Source: Rattus norvegicus
Lineage: Eukaryota; Chordata; Mammalia; Rodentia; Muridae
Reading direction: 5' to 3'
DNA length: 64,000 nt
NCBI RefSeq assembly: GCF_036323735.1
Contig: NC_086037.1
Location: 58,603,502-58,667,501 of the forward strand
In this document: one piece after another, positions 46,081 to 58,764 of the stretch
How positions within the stretch are numbered: position 1 is the stretch's first letter
How the letters are laid out: each line of letters begins with the position of its first letter
Translations under genes and position numbers: made by a program
Notes under the pieces: generated by a model
Told to the model about the DNA's origin: nothing
Databases searched by the model: none
The model's input: the letters and a program-made list of their open reading frames with translations, nothing else

Positions 46081-47699
46081 TGGGAACCGAAGACAGAGGT
46101 TTTCATACACGATGTGTTATAGGGTGTGTTTTCCGAAGAAACTGGTGTGCCTTTTAGGGGACCTTGCTGATGTTGATAATTGAACCTGGAAAGTACTGTT
46201 TAGAAAAATGGACCCCAGAGCCAATCTGAGGACTATTGGGAAACCCCGGCTTCCTCCCAAACTCCCCTGGCGTGGTGGCACTAAGTGAATGGTCTATAAT
46301 TCTTTGCTGAGTAGACCTGTGTTTTAGGAAAGTCCTAGAGTGTCTCAGCATGTTGCTGTTAGTCTTTTTGAATGGCATTTATAGGAACATCCCTAGGCTC
46401 TGTTACAGCATGATGGTTGGGTAGATAAAGAAGCAAGAGAAATGTCAAAGGGTTAAGAGAAATGTTGGGCCTTAATTCGACTCTGCCATTGTCAGTGTGA
46501 TACCCAAGCAGGTGCTGATGCTCTCAGTGGAGTCTGTTTTCTCCGTCGGTGGCCCATCTGGGAAATAAAGGGACAAGGTAAGGTTTGAAATGATGTGTCT
46601 GGGTCTGGAGAAGTATTTTGAAAGGCTCCTGAGGTGTAGTGGAATGCCACAGAAAACGGGGTGAGGAAGAAATCAAAACACCTGCTACAGACAGACAGAG
46701 CAGTCCAACTTCCAGTTTGACGTTGGCTGTTGTAGGATCAGATGGTCTTTAAACCATTATACAGCTAAAAGCCCTGGTGAGTCTACGCATTAGCCTTCCA
46801 CACTTCATTCCTTTATGAAACAAAACCCATCCTTGGAGGAACCTCGGTAGATGAAATAAGAAACATCTACTGCTTCTCTGTGGGGAGAAAGTGGAACGGG
46901 TCAAGCTGAGAGCTGCAGACAGAACCAGAAGGTAGAATTTAGCTGGAAGAGAAAAATAAGTAACTTCAAACTGAAAGAGTGCAAAGAAAATCAGCTTGGC
47001 TCTAATAAGTAGAATTAAGAGCTGGGATAGAACAACTCAGTCAACCATCCTTGGATGGGCTGATATCCATTTGGCTTATTTGTGGCTTCACCCTGAGGAA
47101 GAGTAGAATGTGCTCCAAGTATCTTTGCTTTCACTGAACATGACAAAACTCCACTGAGTAGAAATAGTCTAGTGATTAATTCTTTCATTAGGAATCTCTA
47201 AAACCGAGATAGACTATTTCCACAAGCGGTGATCTATCATAAGGAGAATTCTCCATCCCATAGATATGAGAAAGGTTTTCATTTAAATCCCAGGGGCGTC
47301 TTTCCTACACTCTGCTGGCAGGGCTATTAGTTAGGGAATCTCTTTTTTGCTTAGGAAAATATTGAGATTATAAAATGTGGCCATGTACGAAAACCAGACC
47401 CAGGAAATATGCTACAAAACCCCAGAGTAACAGAGTACATCTGAACAGGGATTTCTAGGACTTTGGCTGTAGATAAAGTATCAGAAAGTTTCTTTCTATA
47501 ATGTGGTGTGAATCATGAATGGGTCCCAAGCCTTGCTCCCATTATATTCAGGTACTGAGTCTTAGGAGTCCCGTAAGAGATACATTTTGCTCCTTTTAGG
47601 ACCGGTGACAATGCCTGAAGACATTCCTGCTTGTTACAACTTGGGGAATAAAGAGATAGAAAGCAATAACACTAAACGGAAAGATGCCGTGGAGGCTGA

Positions 47700-47945
47700 A
47701 GATCCCACGAGGTACAAAAGAAGCCCTGGAGGTGGGGAGCCCTCCCCCTGAGGACTGAGGAGTTCCACCCCCAGCACTCACACCGGGCAGTTCACAGCCC
47801 CCTGTAACTGCAGCTTCAGGGGATCAGATGCCTTTATATAGCTTCCGCAGGCACCTGTACACATATGTATCTACACGTACACGCATGTACAACCCCTCCC
47901 CCATACACACACTAGGCAGAAAATAGCAAAATAAATCTTAAGCGA
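47700..47945 (+). repeat. B2/B4-like SINE
   Basis: GCAGTTCACAGCCCCCTGTAACTGCAGCTTCAGGGGATCAGATGCC followed by a CA/TA-rich 3' end and AAATAAATCTTA. Confidence 0.6.
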
Positions 47946-48019
47946 TCAACTCACAGAGAACTTTGTCTTTTTTTTTTTAAATATCAATAATCCCAGGTCT
48001 CAAAAGCTCTGGGTTTACT

Positions 48020-48165
48020 GGGACTACAGCATTGCTTTAGGCTTATAATCTGATCTATTTTAGAGGCTGAGGGAATCAGACTGCAAATTCAAGGCCAGCC
48101 TTGGGTAGGTAAAGAGTTCTCAGTAAGCCAGGGCCTCATCTATAAATACAAAGTTAAAGAGGGTC
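48020..48165 (+). repeat. B1-like SINE, diverged
   Basis: GAGGCTGAGGGAATCAGACTGC and TTCAAGGCCAGCCTTGGGTAGG. A 12-C run and ID-like remnant follow to 48250. Confidence 0.5.
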
Positions 48166-49099
48166 TGAAAAGGGAGCTAGCTCAGGACTGTGATACTTTA
48201 TTACTGTGTATAAGCCCCTCTCTGACCCCCCCCCCCCATCAATCCTCAGTCGGGAGGGGAGGGGAGAGAGGAAGGCAGGGTGGCTGGCTCTAGAGTAGAT
48301 TAAGATATCCTAAGATGCACCACAGGTAACAAATAGAATCTATCTCTAACCTGAACCTTGGATTTGGGGAAAAAGAAACAGAAAAGTTTCTTATCACATT
48401 GATTGCTGACTCAGATGAAGGACCGTTTGTCTCTTGACAAAGTTTCCTTTTCTCTCTGATTTCATTACGTGTCTTGATTCTCAGCTCACACAACATTTCT
48501 GCTGTGCTTAAGGCCTGCCAGCCCTCTTGCAGAGCTCTTAATAGCCCTCCACTGGACTGCTGTTTGTGCTGTCTTGACCCCATGTTCATATTCAAGGACT
48601 CTGGGCAAAGCGAGAGCAAGTTTGCTGGTGGCTTCACAGCCAGCATCGTAAGGTTGGGGTGTGGGGCCAGGGTGCTGGGCTCCACAGCTGGTGTTCTAAA
48701 CTTCTGTGGCTGCTATCCCTCAAACTGGGTGGTAAAATTAACACTCCTCAGGGCATTGTACTCTCTCCAGGGTGATGCCAGGGATGCCTCTGCAGCTGCC
48801 ACCTCCTCTATGGGGTGGTTACATGTGACCCTGTCATCCTAGGAAGGTTGAGGTGAGGACTGTGGGCACCATATGGGCCTTGGAATCTTTTTTTGCCTAT
48901 TGGGTGTTTCTTGTCTTTCAGATCAATTGGTGTCTGCCTGTCTGTCTCTGTGTCTATATCCATCTGTCTGCACTCAATATAACAGCTCACTTTGTCTCTA
49001 TGTCTGTTGCTGTCTCTCTTTTTCTGTCTTTCTGCCTGTCTCTCTCTCTCTCATTATATCACTGTGTTTCTCTGTCTCCCTGTCTCTGTCTGTTTTTCT

Positions 49100-49245
49100 T
49101 CTCTCAATATAAGAGCTCACTATGCTATGTCCCCCACCTCAGTATAATGTTTCACTGTGCTGCCCAGATTAGCCTTAATCCTCCTGGTTCAGCCTCCTGT
49201 GTGCTGAGATTATAGGCATACGCCACCATCCCAGGCATTAGAGGG
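49100..49245 (-). repeat. B1-like SINE, reverse
   Basis: CTGCCCAGATTAGCCTTAATCCTCC and GAGATTATAGGCATACGCCACC. Confidence 0.65.
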
Positions 49246-49294
49246 AATTTATAGACACTATTCCTGATTCCTCCAAATCTGAGATAGACCTAAT

Positions 49295-49375
49295 ATCTCA
49301 TTTTGTACACAACACAAGCTTAGAGTTCTGTGACTTTCCCAAAGTCACATAGCTAGAAAAGGACCAATGACATTT
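49295..49375 (-). repeat. Probable MIR fragment, reverse
   Basis: GTGACTTTCCCAAAGTCACATAGCTAG is the conserved MIR core in reverse. Confidence 0.5.
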
Positions 49376-50089
49376 CTGGGGTCTTTGTACCTCTAGAGCC
49401 TCAAACCTTTCTACCAGGACAAAGAGAAGTCTTCTTCTCACATGTGAGTCAGAGTCCCTCCAAGTTACTAAAGTGTTCTTGTGTCTTCCCAGGCTCAGGC
49501 CCCATAATGAACAAACCACAGTGTTCCTAAAGATGACCACAGGCCAATTTTACCTCATGACTGCATGCTCTAATTAGTTCTCACAGTAGCTTTTTGTTTT
49601 ACTTTTAAATAAAATTAAAAATTGTCATCAATATTTGGAAATCTCACATGTACGAACGTGTGTTTTTGTTTCTGGTATCTTTTGAGAAGTCAGACAAGGT
49701 ATTAGAGCTTACCGACAGGAATTAGAGCTTACCCTGCAAGGTCAAAATCATAACACGTTCTGAGTTCATCTGTCGGAGAAACACACATTCTACCCACCAA
49801 GCTGCCAGCTGTACAATAACTCAGGTATTCGATTCCAGGACTGCAGGGTCTTGGCTCAAATTAAGAAAAGAAGCTCAGCGAGCGATTGGAATCTTCAATC
49901 GTCTTATTTACACACAGAGAGACTCCACTACTAATGTATTCTAAATACATCACACCCCTCGCCTCTTCCCACACCACTTCCCAGTACACACAGCCTTCAT
50001 TCATAAACAGTAAAACCTTGGCTGTTAGCTTCGAACTGGAAGGAAGGAAAAAAGTCCCACTCAAAAGCCAAATCTTTCTGGAGCCTTAC

Positions 50090-50238
50090 TTGGGGTTACT
50101 ACAGTGTCTCTCCTGGTACTTGACTCCTCCACCGCATGTTCGAGAACATTCTGACCACTTCGACCAGGCAGACCACTGGCCGTGGATGGGCCGGGGCCCG
50201 AGATCTCCAAGCCTTACACATTGGCCTTGCCGACACCA
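50090..50238 (-). CDS. Adamts18: Adamts18 exon C: disintegrin end and TSR1 core
   Basis: This 149-bp exon enters in phase 0 and leaves in phase 2. The acceptor is CTTTTGCAG and the donor GTAAGG. It starts WCRQGQC, closing the disintegrin-like module, then encodes the central TSR1 with WSAWSKWSEC (tryptophans at residues 22, 25 and 28) and CSRTCGGG (residues 31-38). In this family WxxW motifs are C-mannosylated and CSxTCG motifs are O-fucosylated, both linked to secretion. The lysine codon at its end is split, with AA here and G in exon D. All three hallmarks place it immediately before the rest of TSR1 in exon D. Confidence 0.95.
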
Positions 50239-50447
50239 CTGCAAAAGAACACGCAACACGGTTCCTGTCAGAGGCTACCTGGGAAAGTCCGGGAGAGGTA
50301 AATAGCTAAACAATCCAAAAGGGATATGGAGTCTGGGAAGGCAGGAGGGACAGACAGTGTGTGACGCTGTGACATAGCCCTTTGCTGTGTTTTATGGACA
50401 CTCAGTGACTCATGGCTGTTTGCAGCGTTTTCAAAGCTTCCGCCAGA

Positions 50448-50640
50448 GCAGTGGTTCTCAACCTGTGGGTCGCGACCCCCACAGGGATCACAATTCAGAC
50501 ACCCTGCATGTCAGATATTCTTACTATAATTCACTGAAGTGATAAAGTAGCAATGAAATAATGTTATGGCAGGGGGTCACCACAGCACGAGGAACTGCAT
50601 TAAAGAGGCCATAGCATTAGAAAGGTTGAAAGAACCACCA
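50448..50640. mobile_element. hAT-Charlie-type MITE (URR1-like)
   Basis: Short terminal inverted repeats CAGTGGTTCTCAACCT and AGGTTGAAAGAACCAC enclose a body with GGGTCGCGACCCCCACAGGG and GGGGGTCACCACAGCACGAGGAACTG. This layout is the common rodent nonautonomous hAT element I know as URR1. The 8-bp duplication is no longer clear. Confidence 0.75.
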
Positions 50641-52249
50641 TCCTTAGAGAAAAGTGGCATTCCCCATCCTCATGCAGAAAAGAACTGTCTACATAGAGAA
50701 AACATACAGATAAGATTCTATACAGTGGTCCAAGTATTCGGACTCCTTTGTCCCTTGGAGACAGTGCTACTTATGGAACAACTGTAATGCATCCAAGACT
50801 TGATCACTGTGATGATTCCACTATCAAAGCTGAGGCGAGTCATAGCTAACGTGTGCTTTTACCCTATTCCAACTGCTGCACACTTATCTCGTGAAATTAG
50901 CGACTTTCTGTCCAAACAAATTGCATTCACAGAAGGTGCCCATTTCAGACCCTCTGATAACTGGCGATCTTCAGCGTCCTAGATAGATTATTTTTCTGAG
51001 GCTTTCATTTGGCTGAGAGCCACACAGCTGGGCTAAGGATTCAGTTCTCCTAGCCTCCAATGTTACTTGTGCTTTTGCAGGAAATTCCGGTTTTGCTGCT
51101 GTCACGTCCTTCTTCCTCTCTCTCTCTGCTCCTCCTCTAGGGCTTGCGTTTGTCTCTGGTTGTATTGCTTTATTTTTCCTTGATGTGTTTTCACTTGGAG
51201 CTAAGTCCTGGGGGACTTAGCATAACTGCACACATTCCTGAGAAACCTTTGCACTTCTATCCAAAGGGCTGGGATTTAGGGATTGTCTGGTTTTGCTGAG
51301 TAGTGGGGTTCAGTCGCAGAATTAAAGGGAGCCTGGCCTGTTATCTTCTGGTTCTCCCCTTTTCCCTGCATGACTGTCCACTCTGTGGCTTTGTTGACAG
51401 TGAGTTTTGTCTTGGTTCTATTTTATTTTTCCTTTCTTAAAATTCTTGTCATGGGCAGAATTTTTGTTGTAAGCTTTTTCTTTTGTCTGGGTTAACTGCC
51501 ATTTCAGAGTCTGGGATTACATAATACTCTGGGGAACCAGTCGCTCATCTGAGGGTTTTGGCTACTGTCACCACACATCTTTCTCACTGGGAGTCACGGG
51601 ACCTTTACTGGGCTGACATTGGGCAAGAAGCAGTGGCCCATGGTTCCATTAGCATCAGCAGCCACCACAGAAAACCAAGTTGCTCTGGTATCCTAAGGAC
51701 AGTAAGGGACCAGTACACACCAGGTCTTCTGGAACCCTTCCAAGCATTGAGGAATTAAAGCATTGGGAAGTTAGTAGGCAAATGCTGACTTGCTCAGTCA
51801 CACAGGGACACAAATATAACACACATCACAGAGTCTAGATTTCATACCTACATAGGACTCGTTCTGCTTCTTATAACCAAAAAAATTACCAGCCAATGGC
51901 CCTCAATTTTAATCTAATTTCTTAGTTGGAAATGTGTTCCTTTATTTCCATGTCAATCAATGAATGAGCTGTGCAGCCATGGTCTCAGTATTCACCTGGT
52001 CCCAGGTCAGGCTGCTGGCAGACTGCCTTCCTATGTGTTTGTAATCTGTGCAACAAATGGGACTTTACAGAAATCTATGTATGGATGCAAATAACATGCA
52101 TGCATACATAAAATTCTACCTACAAGATGTAAATATTAAATAGGTACCCATGTAATCCTATCACACACATATCCCTAGTGTTTCTTAAATATTCAATATT
52201 ACTGAGTAGCTAAGGTTTGCACTGTACCTTTTAAAATGAACTATGAACT

Positions 52250-52325
52250 TGCTACATAACCTAGGCTGACCTCAAACTCATGGAGATCCTTTTGTCTCAG
52301 TGTTTTGAATGCTGGGATTACAGAA
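52250..52325 (-). repeat. B1-like SINE fragment, reverse
   Basis: CTAGGCTGACCTCAAACTCATGG and GCTGGGATTACAG. Confidence 0.65.
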
Positions 52326-52440
52326 TGAGCGCCAGTGACCTGTCTGAATATCTTAGAGTATAACAACTTTCCTCTTTCGTCTTCCTCTTCCTCTTCTTTT
52401 CTTTTCCTCTTCTTCCTCCTCCTCCTTGATAAAACTTTTC

Positions 52441-52492
52441 AAATGATTTATTTATTTTATTTTATGTGCACTGGTGTTCAGCCTGCTTTTGT

Positions 52493-52533
<41 letters not shown>

Positions 52534-52660
52534 TGTTATATTCCATGGAACTGGAGAAACAGACAGTTATAAGCTGCCATGTGGGCGATGGGAATTGAAT
52601 CTGAGTCCCTTGGAAGAGCAGCCAGTGCTCTTAACCACTGAGCCATCGCTCCATCCTCAC
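52441..52660 (-). repeat. B3/B2 SINE, reverse, containing (GT)n
   Basis: A GT run (52493-52533) is followed by GGGAATTGAATCTGAGTCCC and GCTCTTAACCACTGAGCCATCGC, the reversed B2/B3 head. Confidence 0.75.
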
Positions 52661-53607
52661 GACCTTCCTCTTTCTTGCATACACTACTTGAGATGGAAGT
52701 ACTTGGCTTTCCCCCATTTTAGTTTTATGTGTCTCTGCTCTGCCTCCATTTCTGCACCCTCTCAAAGGCCTCTCCAATTTAAACTCCCGTGTCCACTTGG
52801 GTGCATGTACTCATTACGGTTCACTTGACGTCCATTCTGAATTCTAAGCAGCGTTCCTTCACTGAGTGGTAGGTAGCAGCTAGTGCTTGAGGAGGAGATG
52901 TCTGAAGGCCAGAAACAGCTGATGGCCTCTGATGCGGGCTGACTTCTCAGTGTGTCTCATTTCTATACCTTCAGAGCCTTATCCTGATCCTCGGTACTCA
53001 ATAGTTACCATTGAAATCACTTTGAATTACCAGTTCTGTTTTAGAAAAGTGAATGACAGAGATCAGCAAATGTTAACCTCATTGCAAATGTGCAACCTCA
53101 GCACATGTTAAACGTCTAGTACGGTCTTTCAAATGGACTTGCTAAATCTGCTTCAAGTATTTCTACGTCAAGGGCACCTTTCCTGCCATACCCTCCTAGG
53201 AAAAGGAAGCCAATAGAAATAAGTATGAAAGGTTGCATAGACAGTCATTTCTGTTACTCATGGGAGCACCTGTCCTCTGGGGCCCTCTCATAGGACATGG
53301 AGTTTAGCCCCCAAATAGAATACAGTGAAGCCTATCAGTTGGGTGACATAGAGATACTTAAGACACAAGGCCCCATCTAAAAAGGAGAAACACAAATAAA
53401 AATATCTACAGAAAAGAGAGTGAGTGGCTTAGATTGGAATTCCATTTTATAGTCCTCTCTTGGTGATGCTGGTTACTTTAAAGGGAAGCTAGAAGGGGAA
53501 AAAAAAAAAAGAATAAAAGCAGCCAAGAAAACGTGTCATGCTATGGCTATAGTTTTATGACCTCAGCCCCATGCCAGAGCTACAGACCAACAAGTGCACA
53601 CAGTTAC

Positions 53608-53703
53608 CATGCTCAAGCCACAGACGGTCCCCTCGGCTGCAGGCATGAACTTGGTTTCACATCTGTGGCCCACGCGGTGGCACCAGAGCGACTTGCAAAT
53701 GTC
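53608..53703 (-). CDS. Adamts18: Adamts18 exon B: disintegrin-like module, second half
   Basis: This is a 96-bp, 32-codon exon with phase 0 at both ends. The acceptor is TTCCTTGCAG and the donor GTAACT. The product begins DICKSLWCHRVGHRC and contains AAEGTVCG, the signature of the ADAMTS disintegrin-like module. Cysteines are at residues 3, 8, 15 and 28. Because it is symmetric, skipping it would keep the frame but would delete four module cysteines. It is separated from exon A by 8.8 kb and from exon C by 3.4 kb. Identification is secure from the motif and the two phase-matched joins. Confidence 0.95.
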
Positions 53704-53949
53704 CTGCAAGGAAGAGAAATAAAATGAGTGCGGGTGAGACCGATAACGCACACGAGAGGGGCAAACAGTCAAAGCTTTGGGGAACAGTATTTTATTAGGA
53801 GATGAACGTGATCAAACAAACTCCTCAGGAAGCATAGGCAGGGTAAGTTGGTGACAGTAAAGCAATTTGTTGCAGTAGGTAGATGACGTATCTGGGGAAC
53901 ATGTGTGTTCATGTATGTTTGGTGATTGGGGTTTGGACTAAGAGGTGGG

Positions 53950-53951
53950 TG

Positions 53952-54004
<53 letters not shown>

Positions 54005-54137
54005 GTGCATACACATGTGGAGATCAGACAACTTGCAAGCGTCAGTTCTCTCCTTCTACTATGTGAGTCCTGACAACCAAATCCAGGTCATTGGGCTTAG
54101 TGGCAGCATCTTTAACCTCCCGGCCATCTCACTGGGC
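53950..54137 (-). repeat. (GT)n plus reversed B3 SINE
   Basis: GT repeat 53957-54004, then GTGGAGATCAGACAACTTGC, CCAAATCCAGGTCATTGGG and CCGGCCATCTCACTGGGCC. Confidence 0.75.
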
Positions 54138-55954
54138 CTGAGGTCTATTTTCTGATGACAGTGACAACATCCTGGGCAGCAGAACACAGGGGAGGAATGA
54201 AGCTAATGTGAGTCGGGCCATGTCTCCAATATGTTTTAGAATTGCCACCAGTCACAGGTCCACTTTTCTCTAGCTGTCAGTCTAAAAGTTATCAGACTAT
54301 CACCAGATTCCCACAGAGGTATTCTTATGGACAAATGAGACACCACTCCATAGTCAGGGACCATTCAGCTCCTAATGTATTGGCTATTACTGTCACCATC
54401 ATCGCCACGTTTTTAACCTTGTGACTTTCCAGTATCACTGCGATCTAATTCTGACATGAGACCTATGAGATAATTTAAAGGGTTTTGAGGCAGCCTCTCA
54501 ACAAAAGGAATCAGGGTTTCCATCCACATGGGCTTCTATAGCAAGGTACTCTCAAGTTGAAGGCAGTTTTTGAGCAAGAGATGTGAGGAGTCTAGTTTGA
54601 ACTGGAGGAGTCTCCATGGAAACAGTCCCAGTCAGTCCTATGGACCTGGGCTAGAAGCATCCATCTGTGTAGACCAAAGGTCATTTTGCCAGTGAGCTTC
54701 TTCAAACCTAGTGTCAGTCCAAGCCATAACATTGAAGACTAAATAGGTTACAGCCAATGGAGAGCCGTGACCCATACCTGTGTAGCGGCCATCAAAATGA
54801 TCCCAGCACAGAGCAAAGAAAAGGAAGAAAGGGAAGGGGGCAGAAGGGGAGGCCGGTCTAGACACCACAGCCAAAGCCAAGCCACAGGGCTGAGACAAAG
54901 GGCAGCTGGAGAAGAGCAGGCAAAACACGGGGATTCCAGAGTGAAAGGAGACAGGCTGTATGGACATGTTATTTCCCCTGTGGTGAAGTGCAGAAGTCGA
55001 ACGTAATTATAGCCGACGACATGCTTTAACGACCGCAAAAACCCTCTGAGAAAACTCCCTTTCAAAGTAAACAAGAAATGGGAGCTTGCACTTTTTTTTT
55101 TCCTTCTGCTGGTACCTCCCCGTCTCTCCCCCTCCAGCCTCTCCAGTATATTCTACTTTGTCTTATCTATAATTACCTGGACTTAAGTCATAATTTAAGA
55201 GAAAGAGAAATAACCACAGAGACCCTAAGGTTTCATGTTGCCTGGATATGATCCCCCCGCCCCCACCTCAACAAGACCACATACTTAAGCCGTGCTGGCA
55301 GTGCTGGGTCCCATCATTTGCTGACCCGTGTTCTCTGGTTATATTCCTCAGGACAAGTTCCTTCTAGTAAACTATGACACGCTGAGAATGTTTCAAAGCT
55401 TCTGAAAGCTCAAGTTCTATAGGTTGTATAGACATCCAGCTGTTCACCAGTCCCTCTTAAGCTCAGTGATCATGGTGACTGTCCCTTCAAAATACTTCCT
55501 GAATCCAAACAATTGTTCCCACACCCGTTGCTGCCACCCTGTCCCCCGTCACTTTGCGTGTGTCTTTACGCCACACCTTTTATCAGACAGCCAGTTGTTC
55601 TGTTTGCCTCCACTCCTACCCAGTGGATTCACAACAAGACACTACCCAACACAAGGGCCCACAGACAGCTGTATATGAATTTTGCCCTAGTCACATCTCA
55701 TGCTTTTGAGAGTCAGATATGGTACGTGGGTATCACACTCAATAACAGAGAACAGTCCCATCAATATAGGAATGGCCAGCATTATGAGCTAAAGGGACCC
55801 TTCCATGTAAGTCAGCCAGTTCATGCTACTTCTTTGTTCAAATCCCACGATGCTCTCTCAATACACTCAATGTGAATCCAGAGACCTCGTCCCCTTCCAC
55901 ACCAGACACCGAATTGTCTTTATCCCTCCGATCTCATATCTTACAGGTTAACTC

Positions 55955-56260
55955 TTGCTGTCATGGTTTCATTCCCTTCACTGTGATAAAAACCTCCACC
56001 TAAAAGCAGCTTCTAGGGGGAAAGTTGAGTCGTTTAATAACAATTCCAGATTACAGGTCACCCTAGCAGAGAAGTCATAGTATCAGGACATTGAAGCAGC
56101 TAGCCCACAATCAAACTGGAGAAAGAACCAATGTACCAATGCTTTCTTGATCTCAGCTAACTTTCTCCTTTCTTATATGCTTCAGGGCTCCCTGACTAGG
56201 GAATGGTGCTTCCCAAAGTGGACTGAGTCTTCGTACATCAATTAATAATCAAGCAACCAA
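55955..56260 (-). repeat. Family X repeat copy, reverse
   Basis: CCCTTCACTGTGATAAAAACC, AAAGCAGCTTCTAGGGGG and GCTCCCTGACTAGGGAATGGTGC. Confidence 0.5.
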
Positions 56261-57019
56261 CATTCCAATATCTATCAGATGTCACATATCTAACCTTCAA
56301 TTTCAGATTATAGAATTGTACCAAATGGACTCATGGCCTTCTTTTTCAACACGTAGTTCTTAGCTCTCTATGTTTCTGTGTATGGTTAATTTTTTAAATA
56401 AAATAAACAAACGTACCAGTCTGTTTTCAGTCACTGTCCTAAAGACAATTGAAGGTTGCTTTCCAGTCTTTGACTCTTGTCAAGTGAGCAGTAGCTAAGA
56501 ACACTACTGACTAAATCACTTTTGTTCTAAATATCTACTATGATTTCTCTCAGACAAAACATTTGGAGGGGATTTTTCTGGATCCAAGGATAAATAAAGA
56601 TATGTGTATAAAGATATATTTATTCCTACATAAATCAGTGGTTACTTTCCTCATTGTTCAGAAAGTTAATTCAAATGTATATAATTAAGAATTCAATCCA
56701 GGTTGACTCAGAAGCCAGAGTTTCACTGTTTTCTTTTTTATTGGTAATCTTCTACCTGTGATCTTAGATTGGTTCACTTCAATGGCCTTACTGTTGAGTT
56801 CAAGGGGACCAATTATAATGCCATAGATTTTTCTAGCAGTATATTAATGAAACACTGGATTCAGACAAGGAGAGAGCTAGAAAGACAAACAAACAAACAA
56901 TTACAGACTAAGAAGAATTAGAGTATGGCTGCAATCTGTGGCCAGCTGGTCTGCAACACAATCTAGTGTTAAACTAACTATACCTCCTCTTTTTGCAGAT
57001 TAGAGGAGCAAGCCAAACT

Positions 57020-57240
57020 TCTGTTGGAGGTGAGGTGTCTTTAGAAGATTGTTAGGAAAGAAACGTGTGTAGGGGGATGCCAGGGTGTTGAGGTGGGAGC
57101 GGGTGGGTGGGAGTGGGAGCATCTTCATAGAAGTAGTGGGATGGGGAAAAGGGGGATGGGAGAAGGAGGAAAGGGGATAACATTTGAAATATAAATACGT
57201 AAAATATCAACTAAATAAATAAAAAGAAAGAAAAAAAGAA
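57020..57240 (+). repeat. Old L1 3' end
   Basis: A G-rich tract ends with GGGGATAACATTTGAAATATAAATACG and an A-rich tail, the usual rodent L1 3' structure. Confidence 0.75.
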
Positions 57241-57469
57241 ATATGGCTTCTTTAGCCAAGTGGCACAGACAAGTGATGCTGGGAATGTTTCGTAGTGTGC
57301 ATTTGCAGATGCCATCACTTTTTGCATGCTCATGTGAATCTGGTACACATAAGAGTGTGTGCATGCTTGAATGTGGAGGGGCACTTGTTTGCATATGCGT
57401 TTAGAGTCCAGAGGTCAATGTGGGTATCTTCCTCAACTACATATATTTTTGTTTCGTTGTTTTGTTTTT

Positions 57470-57660
57470 AAATTGAAACTGGGTCTCCTACTGAAGCTGA
57501 ATTTCACCAATTCTGCCAGCTTAGCCCAAAGATCCCCATTTGCCTTCTAAGCCTTGGGCTCACAGGCTAGCCGCCATGCTCAGCAACCTGAATTTTAAAC
57601 GGGTGCCAAGGATCCAACTCTGGTTCTCACACCTTGTTTACTGAGCCATTCCCCCAGCCT
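57470..57660 (-). repeat. B3/B4-type SINE, reverse
   Basis: CGGGTGCCAAGGATCCAACTC and TTACTGAGCCATTCCCCCAGCC are the reversed head; the 5' part is B1-like in reverse. Confidence 0.55.
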
Positions 57661-58470
57661 GAAACATCTCTTCTATCACATAAATCACCCTGAAGGAGGA
57701 GAGAGATAAGGGGAGCAAATTCTACTTTATGCAAATGGGAGCATCAAAAACACTGAACCTCCACCATTGTTTGTTACCAGACCAATTATGTAGAACTTCC
57801 TGTCATGTCAGACAAATAGTGAGTAGGTTTTACACCAGCTCAGGCAGGTATATATGATTACAATATAGAACCCCAAGTTCATAATGGTCTATATATATAG
57901 GATGGAACCCAGAGGAAATGGTGCTTAAATGATCTTGGGGAGAAAGAAAGGAATATCTTAGACTATATCTTTAGCAGTACAAAATGGTTACATGTTCGTC
58001 ATATGGAAGGCAGTGCAGTATTCTAGAATGGGAAATCCACAGACAAGGGCTATACATATAAGAGAGGAAATATTAAATAGAATTTTTAAAGTTGCATAAG
58101 GGCATTGATGTAACTTGGACGTAAGTTTGTGGGGGAAAGGTAGTATACATTGAACAATGATGTGGTGTACTATAGAGCACTTGGGAGAAATTTCTAGAAA
58201 CTTTCCATTTATTCTTCCTTCTCTAAGCACAATTTCAAATTCTTAGAGGCAATACACCCGTATCCTAACGCCTTCTAGGAGAAACGCTCTCTGAAATGAC
58301 GGGCACTCAAACATTCACTAGTATTCAAATGCCTTCCCCACAATTTATATTTGGCTCCAAATCCTCTCAGTGGATCAATCAATATGGATGCTTGAGCCCC
58401 AGTTACAGGATGGTAATGGGGGCTACTAAGCAAGGACCAATTCTGGGGAGCTCCCTTTGTTCCACTTATG

Positions 58471-58580
58471 TTTAGTGCAGGGAAATCACCAGCATGCAAA
58501 CATTGATGGACTCCTGTGAGATGCTTTAGTGCAGGGAAATCACCAGCATGCAAGCATTGACTTGTTCCTGTGCCGTGCTT
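58471..58580. repeat. 54-bp tandem duplication (two copies)
   Basis: The unit starting TTTAGTGCAGGGAAATCACC occurs at 58471 and again at 58525. The first 35 bases differ at one position, while the rest has diverged more. Confidence 0.85.
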
Positions 58581-58764
58581 TAGACCTCTCAGTTAGCATC
58601 AGTAGTTCAGCTAGATGAGCCAGCATCCACTTATTTTTAAGTGTATAACATCCGGTGGGTATTCTTCCCATCAGTTGCCAGGCAGGTAACCCTCTTCAGG
58701 TTTGTTTAAATGGCGTGGACCACTGGGTCATGTTAACAACTCATTTTCATGAACACTGCTTTCC

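Larger units (their letters stand above)
43468..50089 (-). other. Intron C-D
   Basis: 6.6 kb. Recognised elements are a reversed B1 after a TC tract (45.9 kb), a B2/B4-like SINE (47.7 kb), a B1-like copy (48.0 kb), a reversed B1 (49.1 kb) and a reversed MIR-like piece (49.3 kb). From 43.5 to 45.8 kb and 46.1 to 47.7 kb nothing was recognised. Confidence 0.8.
50239..53607 (-). other. Intron B-C
   Basis: 3.4 kb with a hAT-type MITE at 50448, B1 and B3 copies at 52.2-52.7 kb and a GT repeat at 52493-52533. From 50.65 to 52.2 kb and from 52.7 to 53.6 kb I see nothing definite. Confidence 0.8.

Noticed and set aside
48474..48842. Overlapping 122- and 131-codon frames on opposite strands
   Set aside because: Neither resembles a known family, and the stretch lies within an Adamts18 intron with no exon signals matching phase.
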